Below the pieces are notes generated by a model. It was not told where the DNA came from and ran no database searches. It was given only the letters and a program-made list of their open reading frames with translations. The translations under genes were made by a program, and so were the position numbers. A stretch of DNA of 64,000 bases. It comes from Rhodococcus sp040643435. Its GTDB lineage: Bacteria > Actinomycetota > Actinomycetes > Mycobacteriales > Mycobacteriaceae. The stretch covers positions 1 through 64,000 of the forward strand of contig NZ_JBEYUH010000003.1 of NCBI RefSeq assembly GCF_040643435.1. Reading direction: 5' to 3'. Position 1 is the stretch's first letter, and every line of letters begins with the position of its first letter. Shown piece after piece: positions 1 through 6,777 of the stretch.

Positions 1-24
1 CGCCCAGTCCTCCACAGTGATCAC
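1..24 (-). CDS. istA: IstA-type transposase of an IS21-family element (first 8 residues only)
   Basis: A minus-strand GTG at 24-22 opens a frame reading VITVEDWA before the window ends. This matches the usual start of actinobacterial IstA (Mu/RVE-fold) transposases of the IS21 family. A GAGGA-like ribosome site lies just upstream (complement of about 25-29). Only eight codons are visible, so the call rests on the start peptide together with the IS21-like terminal repeats next to it. Confidence 0.5.
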
Positions 25-94
25 TCCTCAATCGTCGAGTGGAGTGCTCACTTTTCGACCGGAATACCTGCTCAACCTTCAACCGGAGCCGACA
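1..94 (-). mobile_element. Outer end of an IS21-family insertion sequence, cut by the window edge
   Basis: Read on the minus strand, the end runs from TGTCGGCTCCGG (reverse complement of 83-94) inward to the transposase start near base 24. Two related 18-bp subterminal repeats lie at 43-60 and 67-84, 24 bp apart, sharing a TGCTCA...TTC.ACC core. IS21-family termini characteristically carry such multiple internal repeats between the tip and istA. The exact tip and any target duplication cannot be fixed without the other end of the element, which lies outside the window. Confidence 0.6.
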
Positions 95-485
95 GGTGCC
101 GGTGAGCTGGGCGGAGGCCAGGCCCAGATCCGCACCGTAGATCGCGAGCAACAACGCCAGGAGCCAGGCCGACGACGATGTGCTGAGGTCACCTGGAGCT
201 GGGAATGGAGATGCGCCTCTGGCTCCTCGACCAACTCCCCAGGCCCAGTGCTTGGATCTGCCGCAGCTGTCGAACTCGCTGATCGAACTCTCCCGGTCAC
301 AGGGCGCCGAGGACCTCGTCACCCCTGGTCGGCGAAGGACAGCTTCGACCCGAGACGACACGCACAGCGGCGCCTCTCCTTTGAAGATTCAATCGGCAAG
401 ACCGCCCCACTCGGCCATCGTCGAACAGCACGGTCGCTACCAGCGAGATATGGGGAGCAATGTTCGATCGGATCCCGGCCCCCTC
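95..485. other. Stretch with no supportable gene between the IS21 end and the toxin-antitoxin operator
   Basis: Open frames exist on both strands, but none has a good ribosome site with a recognisable product. One minus-strand frame at about 90-190 reads as a hydrophobic, Leu/Ala-rich tail (AWLLALLLAIYGADLGLASA) and could be the end of a membrane protein gene broken by the IS21 insertion. I could not identify the family. Confidence 0.4.
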
Positions 486-533
486 GTTGACATAGTTGAC
501 GATTCTGAGGACACTCGGGTTGACATAGTTGAC
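486..533 (+). promoter_or_regulatory. Repeated operator/promoter of the toxin-antitoxin operon
   Basis: The 15-mer GTTGACATAGTTGAC occurs exactly twice, at 486-500 and 519-533. The two copies start 33 bp apart, about three helical turns, so they face the same side of the DNA. Each copy is two GTTGAC hexamers separated by ATA, giving four hexamers in all. TTGACA within each copy also resembles a -35 box. The second copy ends 19 bp before the antitoxin start. The likely role, inferred, is autoregulation by the antitoxin or the toxin-antitoxin complex. Confidence 0.6.
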
Positions 534-552
534 CCATCGAGGAGGATCTGGC

Positions 553-1077
553 ATGAACACCCTGGCCGAACAGGAACGCAGGCTCATGGACCTTCTCACC
601 CGCCGCGTCCACAAGACGTTTGCCGACGCCCGCGCAGCCGGCATCCCCGCCGACGTCTTCGACGACGTCGAGTCGATCGCCGACTCGATGGCCGCGGCAC
701 TGCCCACCAGCGGTGCCTACGACCGGCTCGTGGGCCCCTTCTACGACACCGCCGGCCTGACACGGTGGTGGGGCGTGAGCCGCCAAGCCGTCAACAAAGC
801 CGTCGCCGCCGACACCGTGATCGCCTGCCGGCTCGCCGACGGCCAATGGGTCTATCCCACCTGGCAGTTCACGGCCTCCGGAACGGCGCATCCGCACCTG
901 ATCACCCTGTGGAAGACCCTGCGCGCCGCCGCCGACCCGTGGACCTGCGCGGTATGGCTGCGCAGCCCGCAAACCGCACTCGGCGACCGCAGCGCCGCCG
1001 ACTGGATCACCGACGGCCACCCCCTCGACACAGCCCTGGCGCTGGCTCACGCCGACGCGCAGCGGTGGGCCGCGTGA
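553..1077 (+). CDS. Antitoxin of an Xre/MbcA-RES toxin-antitoxin pair
   Basis: This is a 174-residue protein. The ATG at 553 is chosen over an in-frame upstream ATG at 529 because a strong GAGGAGG-like site lies about 8 bases before it. Residues 68-85 (GLTRWWGVSRQAVNKAV) look like a helix-turn-helix. The C-terminal half (about 110-174) has the DPW...WL.SPQ..LG....DW pattern of the DUF2384/MbcA toxin-binding domain, which blocks the NAD site of RES toxins. Its stop overlaps the toxin GTG by 4 bp, so the two are translationally coupled. The exact-repeat operator upstream suggests autorepression. Confidence 0.8.
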   Translation: MNTLAEQERRLMDLLTRRVHKTFADARAAGIPADVFDDVESIADSMAAALPTSGAYDRLVGPFYDTAGLTRWWGVSRQAVNKAVAADTVIACRLADGQWVYPTWQFTASGTAHPHLITLWKTLRAAADPWTCAVWLRSPQTALGDRSAADWITDGHPLDTALALAHADAQRWAA

Positions 1078-1694
1078 GCAGAGACGCTGTCGCCCTCCGC
1101 CCACCGGCCCGGCCGCTGCAGCGCTTCCCCGACCGCGAACTCACTGCGGCGCAGCCACTGCACCGCGGGCACCAGGCAGCGAACGGCCCGTGGTGGTTCG
1201 CCTCCGCCGGCGGCGGCCGGTTCGATCTGACCCCGCCCCGCGGCACCTGCTACCTCGCCTTCGACGAGGTCACCGCCATCCGGGAAACCGTCGGCCAGGC
1301 GCTGGCGACCACCGGGGTGATCAGTGAGGACTTCGCCGCCACCCGCCGGCTGTCGACCCTGACCGTGCCACACGATCATCGCCTCGCCGACACCTGCGCG
1401 GGTCAGGCCGCAGACTTCGGCCTGACCCGAGAGCTCTCGTCCATGACCCCGTACGCGGTGCCACAGGAATGGGCCGCCGCGTTCGATGCCGTCGGCTTCA
1501 CCGGAATCCAGTACCAGACCCGATTCACCACCGGGCCGAACCCGAACGCGGTCGCCCTGTTCGGGCAGGCGGGCGAGGCCGACTGGCCGACCGACCCGAA
1601 CCCCGAACCGCTCGCAGTAGCTGCCCGGCGGTGCGGCTTCACCGTTGCCGGCCCGCCACGGTCGGTGCGGATCGTCTCACCGCCCGGGAACTGA
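1074..1694 (+). CDS. RES-domain toxin (predicted NAD+-consuming enzyme)
   Basis: This is a 206-residue protein that starts at the GTG overlapping the antitoxin stop (GTGA). The RES domain is visible from about residue 28: LHRGH near 29-33 (conserved Arg), GGGRFD at 46-51, and GTCYLAFDEVTAIRET at 57-72 with the conserved Tyr/Glu region. The C-terminal GIQYQTRF motif is the core that gives RES proteins their name. Studied RES toxins of this family, such as MbcT, destroy NAD+ by hydrolysis or phosphorolysis and are held inactive by the cognate Xre/MbcA antitoxin. The gene appears intact and full length. Its position between an IS21 end and an IS5 remnant suggests acquisition with the surrounding accessory DNA. 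Confidence 0.82.
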   Translation: MSRDAVALRPPARPLQRFPDRELTAAQPLHRGHQAANGPWWFASAGGGRFDLTPPRGTCYLAFDEVTAIRETVGQALATTGVISEDFAATRRLSTLTVPHDHRLADTCAGQAADFGLTRELSSMTPYAVPQEWAAAFDAVGFTGIQYQTRFTTGPNPNAVALFGQAGEADWPTDPNPEPLAVAARRCGFTVAGPPRSVRIVSPPGN

Positions 1695-1916
1695 CGGACC
1701 GGCCCATCACCATCGACAGCGCATCAACGCCCGCAAAGTTCCGTCGCTCTCGTGCCCGGACTCGGGACATGGTCTCCTGACCAGCCGAACCGCCCCGATC
1801 CCGACCAACCTCGGACTCCGCCGAGCGGCAACCGGGCGTTCGAGACGATGAGATGACCAACGCGCCCCACCACCATGGTCGACGGGCAGCGCCGACGAGC
1901 CACTCCGGCAACGACA
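1695..1916. other. Spacer between the toxin gene and the IS5 remnant
   Basis: Short open frames exist on both strands, but none matches a family I recognise. The segment may be degraded tail sequence of the IS5-type element, since it lies on the 3' side of that remnant on the minus strand. Confidence 0.3.
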
Positions 1917-2126
1917 TCACCCGACCTGTCCCTGAATTTCCCGAGAAAGGTCAGGACAGGGCGGCCGCCGAGATCGACGAGTGCCTGGGTGTCCTGTCAC
2001 TCGAAACCATGCGTGCTCGGGGAACCGGTCTCGGCGCGCCTTCTTTCCCCGAGGAAGCAACGGCTCCAACCGCACCCACTGCGCGTCGCTCAGATCCGCC
2101 CGCCCCGGTACCGCTACGCTGGGCAC
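1917..2126 (-). pseudogene. Broken IS5-type transposase, N-terminal fragment
   Basis: The minus-strand frame begins MPSVAVPGRADLSDAQW and continues VRLEPLLP, the classic start of short DDE transposases of the IS5 group. After about residue 35 (HAWFRVTGHP) the normal sequence is lost. A LVDLGGRPVL-like fragment in a neighbouring frame near 1950-1985 suggests a frameshift followed by deletion. No catalytic DDE core survives, so this is a dead remnant. Confidence 0.65.
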
Positions 2127-2127
2127 A

Positions 2128-2180
2128 AGGTCTCCGGTATTCAGGTTTGTCTTGGTCGATCAACCCTCTACCGGAGACCT
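2128..2180. repeat. Perfect 12-bp inverted repeat beside the IS5 remnant
   Basis: AGGTCTCCGGTA at 2128-2139 is the exact inverted copy of TACCGGAGACCT at 2169-2180, with a 29-bp spacer. It sits directly upstream of the transposase start codon. It may therefore be part of the element's end, or two abutting ends left after rearrangement. No direct target duplication was recognised around it. Confidence 0.5.
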
Positions 2181-2306
2181 CGCTCATTCAGTTGTCATGA
2201 CACGCCGGGTGGGACACTGAATCCATCGGCGGATCCACATTTGAAACACGACCTAGTTGATCTAGCGTCACGCTTCGCTAATCTTCGCTGCAAATCGACA
2301 ATCAGC

Positions 2307-4529
2307 TCACCCGCGCGCCATGTCCACGAACCGCGACAGGTGCAGCTGGTGCGCAACGGTGATGGTCGCCGTCGGGCCGTTACGGTGCTTGCCCACAATG
2401 AGGTCGGCCTCGCCGCCACGTGGATCGTCTCGCTCGAAGGCATCGGGGCGGTGCAACAGGATGACCATGTCGGCGTCCTGCTCGAGCGATCCGGATTCGC
2501 GGAGGTCGGAGACCATGGGCCTCTTGTCGGTTCGCTGCTCGGGACCACGGTTGAGCTGACAGACCGCGACGACCGGAACTTCGAGTTCCTTCGCGAGAAG
2601 CTTGAGGCTACGCGAGAACTCGGATACTTCCTGCTGCCGCGACTCGACCTTCTTGCCGGAGGTCATCAGCTGCAGGTAGTCGACGACGATGAGCCGGATG
2701 TCGTGTTTCTGCTTGAGCCGCCGTGCTTTTGCGCGGATCTCCATCATCGTGAGGTTGGGGGAGTCGTCGATGAACAACGGCGCCTCGCTGATCTCGCTCA
2801 TGCGGCGGGCGAGACGTGTCCAGTCGTCGTCCGTCATACGGCCGGACCGCATGTCGCCGAGCTTGATCTTCGCCTCCGCGGACAACAGACGCATGACGAT
2901 CTCGGTCTTGCCCATCTCGAGAGAGAAGATCACCGACGCCATACCGTGCTTGATGGAGCACGACCGCATGAAATCCATGCTGAGCGTGGAGTTGTGGGTG
3001 GGCACCATCGCGCGGCCCGCGAGATACATGTGGTCGCCGTCGACCTCGACGCACCGCACCGGTACCGACGGAACAGGCCGGACTGCCACGATGCGACGTT
3101 CGCGCGGAACCTCGGAACGACAATCCTTGTGTCGTACAGCTTTGCTCGGCAGGACGAAGATGTCGTCGTCGGTGGTGAACGAGATCCTGACACCGTCGAG
3201 CACCGGTGCGTAACCGAGCCCGGCAAGGAGTTCGGCGACGCCCTGCGCCAGGCGCTCGGACGAGCCGGCGAACCGGACGGTGCCGTCGTCGTCGATCTCT
3301 CCGCCTGCATCGAGCAGGCCGGCGAGCAGTTCGCGGCGTTGTTGTTCGGATGCCCGCTGGTACTCGACCGGGATATGGGCGCCGAGAGCGGCGAGGGCAC
3401 CGGTGAATCCACCTTCGCCTTCCACGCGCATGTGTACTTCGGGGTCGGACGAGGGTCCGCCCAGCCACGCACCGAGTGTGAAGGGGGAGACGGGCAGTTC
3501 GGCTTCCGGGAGCGACAGCGGCTCGGCGTTCGCGACGGCATACCTCGCCTCGGCGTCGGCAAGTTCGTCGGTGGTGCGGATCGTGCCGTCGGCGGTGCGC
3601 CACTGATGTCGTCCGTCGGCGACGATGACGGTGCCGTCGGAGAACACGACGTCGAAGCACGGTCGGCCGCGCATCACCTCGGTCGCGGCGAGGACACGCG
3701 TGGGCCGGCCGTCGGCGCCGAGGAGTTCGTCGCCGACACGGACTTCACCCATCGTGGTCCAGCCGGTGGGCGTGGGCAGGGGAGTGTCGAGGGCGAGAGC
3801 CTTACCGACGCCGGGACGCGCTGCGACGATGATCATCTGGCCGGCATGCAATCCGTTGGTGAGCTCGTCGAGTTCGGCGAACCCGGTGGGCACGCCGAGC
3901 GAGATGCCGCCGCGACTGGCGATCGAGTCGATCTCGTCCATCGTGGGCTGCAGAAGTTCTTCGAGCGGAACGAAGTCCTCGGTGGTGCGTCGTTCGGCGA
4001 CTTCGAACACCTCGGCCTGCGCGCGGTCGACGACCTCGGCGACGTCCTGGCCGTCGGCACCGGCGTAGCCGTACTGGACGATGCGGGTGCCGGCCTCGAC
4101 GAGCCGTCGCAGAATGGCCTTCTCGGCGACGATCTCGGCGTAGTAGCCGGCATTGGCGGCCGTGGGCACGGTCTGGGTGAGCGTCACCAGATAGGCGGCT
4201 CCACCGAGACGCTTGAGTTCGCCGCGCCGATCGAGTTCGGCCGAGACGGTGACCGGGTCGGCCGGTTCGCCGCGGCTGTAGAGGTCGAGGATCGCGTCGT
4301 ACACGACCTGGTGGGCGGGCCGGTAGAAGTCGCCCGGCCTGAGCACTTCGAGGACGTCCGCGATGGCGTCCTTGCTCAGCAGCATGCCGCCGAGCACCGA
4401 CTGCTCTGCGACGAGATCCTGAGGGGGCTGCCGACCGAAGTCTCCACCCGGCTCCTCGGGAGGTCCCGGATAGTCGGGATTACCACGATCGTCAACGACG
4501 GCCACTGCAGTGCCTGCCTTCCTCCACAT
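2307..4529 (-). CDS. dnaB: Replicative DNA helicase DnaB with an in-frame intein
   Basis: This 740-residue precursor splices to about 470 residues, the normal DnaB length. Residues 36-150 form the DnaB N-terminal, primase-binding domain (DLVAEQSVLGGMLLS). The RecA-like helicase begins at about 210. The Walker A motif ARPGVGK-ST is split by the intein between Lys243 and Ser514. Walker B is RLIVVDYLQLM, and the SLEQDADMVILLHR motif is present. A GTG at codon 9 (base 4505, reading VAVVDDRGNPDYPG) is an equally likely start, because other actinobacterial DnaB proteins begin there. The gene lies downstream of rpsF-ssb-rpsR-rplI but 466 bp away, behind a strong terminator, so it probably has its own promoter. 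Confidence 0.95.
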   Translation of the reverse strand: MWRKAGTAVAVVDDRGNPDYPGPPEEPGGDFGRQPPQDLVAEQSVLGGMLLSKDAIADVLEVLRPGDFYRPAHQVVYDAILDLYSRGEPADPVTVSAELDRRGELKRLGGAAYLVTLTQTVPTAANAGYYAEIVAEKAILRRLVEAGTRIVQYGYAGADGQDVAEVVDRAQAEVFEVAERRTTEDFVPLEELLQPTMDEIDSIASRGGISLGVPTGFAELDELTNGLHAGQMIIVAARPGVGKALALDTPLPTPTGWTTMGEVRVGDELLGADGRPTRVLAATEVMRGRPCFDVVFSDGTVIVADGRHQWRTADGTIRTTDELADAEARYAVANAEPLSLPEAELPVSPFTLGAWLGGPSSDPEVHMRVEGEGGFTGALAALGAHIPVEYQRASEQQRRELLAGLLDAGGEIDDDGTVRFAGSSERLAQGVAELLAGLGYAPVLDGVRISFTTDDDIFVLPSKAVRHKDCRSEVPRERRIVAVRPVPSVPVRCVEVDGDHMYLAGRAMVPTHNSTLSMDFMRSCSIKHGMASVIFSLEMGKTEIVMRLLSAEAKIKLGDMRSGRMTDDDWTRLARRMSEISEAPLFIDDSPNLTMMEIRAKARRLKQKHDIRLIVVDYLQLMTSGKKVESRQQEVSEFSRSLKLLAKELEVPVVAVCQLNRGPEQRTDKRPMVSDLRESGSLEQDADMVILLHRPDAFERDDPRGGEADLIVGKHRNGPTATITVAHQLHLSRFVDMARG
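2991..3800 (-). other. Class 3 DnaB intein (270 residues) with degenerate homing endonuclease
   Basis: The intein is precursor residues 244-513, inserted between GVGK and STLSMDF of Walker A. It starts with Ala (ALALDTPLPTPTGW), not Cys or Ser, and carries the class 3 W-C-T triad: Trp310 in GRHQW, Cys493 in VRCVEV and Thr511 in VPTHN. It ends His512-Asn513 before Ser514. Class 3 inteins use the block F Cys as first nucleophile, so splicing should work. Both DOD endonuclease motifs survive in outline, but their key aspartates are Gly: LGAWLGG (352-358) and LAGLLDAGG (402-410). DNA cleavage is therefore probably lost. Confidence 0.9.
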
Positions 4530-4949
4530 GTCCCCGCCCGGTGCGTCGTGCGCCGGCGGATACCTGCACGCACTCCCGGTGTCGGTACCCGGGTTCGTGT
4601 CCGGTTCTACTCGCCCCTACCGACATCCCGTGTGTGGAGTCGTGCGCCCGACGTTAGGGATCGGAATGACCGTCCACAACTCTGGTTGTGCACACAGCTG
4701 GGGATGAATTGTGGAAAGGGGAGGACAGGCTTGTGCACCGGATGTGCACAACCTGGGGACAACAGATCTCACATTCGCGATAAGAGCAGGTAGGAGGCAG
4801 AAAACGGCTTTCAATAGCTGTGGAGTAAAAGAATTTGGGCGTGTCGCCGGGTCGGGCGTGTTCACCCATTCGTTCCCCGAACGACATTCCTGGGAGTCAC
4901 AACGATGTGGTTTACCCCCCGGTTTATCCACAGGCTGTGCACAGACGGC
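4530..4949. promoter_or_regulatory. dnaB upstream region with a cluster of DnaA-box-like sites
   Basis: This 420-bp gene-free stretch contains at least eight 9-mers with 7 or more matches to TTGTCCACA or TTATCCACA. They lie at 4670-4678, 4686-4694, 4710-4718, 4731-4739, 4743-4751, 4754-4762, 4819-4827 and 4924-4932. The last, TTATCCACA, is a perfect match to the classical consensus. The sites occur in both orientations. No dnaA or dnaN gene is adjacent, so a DnaA-controlled dnaB promoter or a DnaA titration site is more likely than the replication origin itself. Confidence 0.55.
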
Positions 4950-4984
4950 GAGGAGCCCCACGCCTGGTAGGCGTGGGGCTCCTC
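4950..4984 (-). terminator. Terminator hairpin after rplI
   Basis: GAGGAGCCCCACGCC at 4950-4964 pairs perfectly over 15 bp with 4970-4984, with a TGGTA loop. It lies 11 bp beyond the rplI stop on the minus strand. No U-run follows, which is common for actinobacterial terminators. It should end most transcripts of the rpsF-ssb-rpsR-rplI operon before dnaB. Confidence 0.8.
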
Positions 4985-4995
4985 GGGGGCCGGAA

Positions 4996-5451
4996 TCAGG
5001 CAGCCACGACGTCCAGCGTGAACTTCGCGGTGACGTCCGGGTGCAGCTTCACGACGATCTGGTGCTTGCCCGTCGACTTGATGTGAGCCTTGGGCAGCTC
5101 GAGGATGCGCTTGTCGACGACCGGGCCACCGGCAGCCTTGAGCGCACCGGCGACGTCGGCCGCGGTGACAGAGCCGAACAGCTTGCCGGAGTCGCCCGAC
5201 GTCTTCACGTTCAGCGAGACGTTCTCGAGGCCCTCGATAGCAGCCTTGAGCTCCTGGGCATGCTCGAGACCACGCACAGCGCGAGCCTCCTGAGCACGGC
5301 GGATGCCCTCCACCTGCTTCTGGGCACCGCGGGTGGCGACGATCGCCAGGCCGCGGGGCAGCAGGTAGTTACGGCCGTAGCCGTCCTTGACCTCAACGGT
5401 GTCGCCAGGCGCACCGAGGTTGTCCACGTCAGCAGTAAGGATGAGCTTCAT
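4996..5451 (-). CDS. rplI: 50S ribosomal protein L9
   Basis: This 151-residue protein has the usual L9 length. The N-terminal rRNA-binding domain is clear: MKLILTADVDNLGAPGDTVEVKDGYGRNYLLPRGLA is the L9 signature region (residues 1-36). A helical linker (about 40-75) and a C-terminal domain follow. L9 binds 23S rRNA near the base of the L1 stalk. This is the last gene of the rpsF-ssb-rpsR-rplI operon, 17 bp after rpsR, and is followed by a 15-bp terminator stem. Confidence 0.97.
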   Translation of the reverse strand: MKLILTADVDNLGAPGDTVEVKDGYGRNYLLPRGLAIVATRGAQKQVEGIRRAQEARAVRGLEHAQELKAAIEGLENVSLNVKTSGDSGKLFGSVTAADVAGALKAAGGPVVDKRILELPKAHIKSTGKHQIVVKLHPDVTAKFTLDVVAA

Positions 5452-5468
5452 CGTGTCCCTCCCTTTCC

Positions 5469-5711
5469 TCAGCGAGTCGTCGAGACGTAAGGGAGCAGAG
5501 CCACCTCACGAGAGTTCTTCACAGCAACAGCGACATCACGCTGGTGCTGCACGCAGTTGCCGGTGACGCGACGAGCGCGGATCTTGCCGCGATCGCTGAC
5601 GTACTTGCGCAGCAGCGTCGTGTCCTTGTAATCGATCTGCACATTCTTTTCCTTGCAGAAGGTGCAGACCTTCTTCTTCAAAACCTTCTCGCGCGCGGGC
5701 GACTTAGGCAT
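5469..5711 (-). CDS. rpsR: 30S ribosomal protein S18
   Basis: This 80-residue protein reads MPKSPAREKVLKKKVCTFCKEK at its start. The CTFC pair (Cys16, Cys19) and the later NCVQHQ Cys identify the zinc-binding (C+) form of S18, which in actinobacteria has a zinc-free paralogue used under zinc limitation. The core IDYKDTTLLRKYVSDRGKI is the S18 signature. S18 pairs with S6 in the small-subunit platform, and rpsF heads the same operon. The gene is 42 bp after ssb and 17 bp before rplI. Confidence 0.97.
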   Translation of the reverse strand: MPKSPAREKVLKKKVCTFCKEKNVQIDYKDTTLLRKYVSDRGKIRARRVTGNCVQHQRDVAVAVKNSREVALLPYVSTTR

Positions 5712-5753
5712 GGTCGTTCTCCGTAATTTCTGGATGTTCCGATCGAGGTCGGA

Positions 5754-6272
5754 TCAGAACGGAGGCTCGTCGTCCCCGGAACCACCGAAGGAGCCGGACT
5801 GCGGGGCATCGCCCCACGGGTCGTCTCCGCCGACGTTCGCGTTCTGTGTGGGACGGCCACCGCCCGATCCACCGGAGGAACCACCGAAGCCACCTCCGCC
5901 ACCGCCGCGACCGGCCTTGGTGACCTTGGCCGTGGCGTAGCGGAGCGAGGGGCCGATCTCGTCGACCTCGAGCTCCACGACAGTGCGCTTCTCGCCTTCA
6001 CGCGTCTCGTAGCTGCGCTGCTTGAGACGGCCCTGCACGATCACGCGTGAGCCGCGGGTCAAGCTCTCGGCCACGTTCTCCGCTGCCTCACGCCAGATGT
6101 TGCAGCGCAGGAACAGAGCCTCGCCGTCCTTCCATTCGTTGGACTGACGGTCGAACACGCGGGGCGTGGACGCGACGGTGAAGTTCGCGACCGCAGCCCC
6201 CGCGGGGGTGAAACGCAGCTCGGGATCGGCGGTCAGATTGCCGACCACGGTGATGACGGTGTCGCCTGCCAT
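5754..6272 (-). CDS. ssb: Single-stranded DNA-binding protein
   Basis: This 172-residue protein has the OB fold at residues 1-110 (MAGDTVITVVGNLTADPEL..., with W47 and the LRCNIWREAAENV region). A flexible Gly-rich linker spans about 122-150. The tail is the acidic partner-binding tip DDEPPF. It coats single-stranded DNA in replication and repair as a tetramer, and the tip recruits repair and replication proteins. It sits between rpsF and rpsR in the conserved ribosomal operon, 64 bp after rpsF. Confidence 0.97.
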   Translation of the reverse strand: MAGDTVITVVGNLTADPELRFTPAGAAVANFTVASTPRVFDRQSNEWKDGEALFLRCNIWREAAENVAESLTRGSRVIVQGRLKQRSYETREGEKRTVVELEVDEIGPSLRYATAKVTKAGRGGGGGGFGGSSGGSGGGRPTQNANVGGDDPWGDAPQSGSFGGSGDDEPPF

Positions 6273-6336
6273 GTGGTTCCTCCTGCAGTGTGTGGAGTCC
6301 TGATGCGCCAGAGCCTACGGCCCGGCGCCGACAGGC

Positions 6337-6624
6337 TCACTTGCCGTGGCGCAGAACCTTGGTGCGAAGCACCGATTCGTTCAGGCCGAGCTGGCGATCC
6401 AGCTCCGCAACGGCAGCAGGCGTCGCGCTGATGTCGATCACCGCGTAGATGCCTTCGCTGTTCTTGGCGATCTCGTATGCGAGACGACGCTTACCCCACA
6501 CGTCGACCTTGTCGACCTTGCCGCCTTCTTGGCGAATGACGTTGAGGAACGTCTCCAGCGAGGGAGCGACGGTGCGCTCGTCCAGGCTGGGGTCCAGGAT
6601 GATCATCAATTCGTAATGACGCAT
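6337..6624 (-). CDS. rpsF: 30S ribosomal protein S6
   Basis: This 95-residue protein starts MRHYELMIILDPSLDERTV, the S6 family signature. The KVDVWGKRRLAYEI.K..EGIYAVI motif follows at about 40-65. S6 forms a heterodimer with S18, encoded two genes downstream, on the 30S platform. It is the first gene of its operon. The leader contains an AGGAGGTGA sequence and two competing hairpins (see the leader entry), which suggest post-transcriptional control. Confidence 0.97.
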   Translation of the reverse strand: MRHYELMIILDPSLDERTVAPSLETFLNVIRQEGGKVDKVDVWGKRRLAYEIAKNSEGIYAVIDISATPAAVAELDRQLGLNESVLRTKVLRHGK

Positions 6625-6649
6625 AAGACCTCATCACCTCCTATGGACT

Positions 6650-6675
6650 GTGAACGGTCACGGACGGTCCGTGAC
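6650..6675 (-). promoter_or_regulatory. rpsF: rpsF leader with two mutually exclusive hairpins
   Basis: On the minus strand the leader can form a 7-bp stem TCACGGA/TCCGTGA closed by a CCG loop (6658-6674, extendable by one G-C pair). Alternatively it can form a 4-bp stem GTGA/TCAC with a CCGT loop (6650-6661). The two share the GTGA segment. The position, 26-51 bases upstream of the rpsF start, suits autogenous control. S6-S18 leader motifs in other bacteria expose a CCG triplet, but I cannot show that this is the same structure. Confidence 0.4.
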
Positions 6676-6777
6676 AGGAGGGTCGTTGCGTCAGCAACCC
6701 ATGAAGGGTACACGACCGCCCTACGGCCAGCGAAATCGCAATCCTCGCGGACTGAGGATTTGTCCTAGGGTGAAGAC

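Noticed and set aside
319..1104. 261-residue minus-strand frame opposite the antitoxin
   Set aside because: The plus strand has the ribosome site, the toxin-antitoxin domain patterns and the translational coupling; the minus frame has none.
1639..1920. 93-residue minus-strand frame downstream of the toxin gene
   Set aside because: It has no family match and no clear ribosome site, and it lies in probable IS debris.
1875..4793. 972-residue plus-strand open frame across the dnaB region
   Set aside because: It is antisense to dnaB, whose frame has all helicase and intein motifs. Its residues (runs of G, R, D, V) show no family pattern and reflect the codon-position bias of the opposite strand.
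4670..4932. Chromosomal replication origin
   Set aside because: DnaA-like boxes are present, but neither dnaA nor dnaN flanks the region and no AT-rich unwinding element is evident, so I call it a DnaA-site cluster only.
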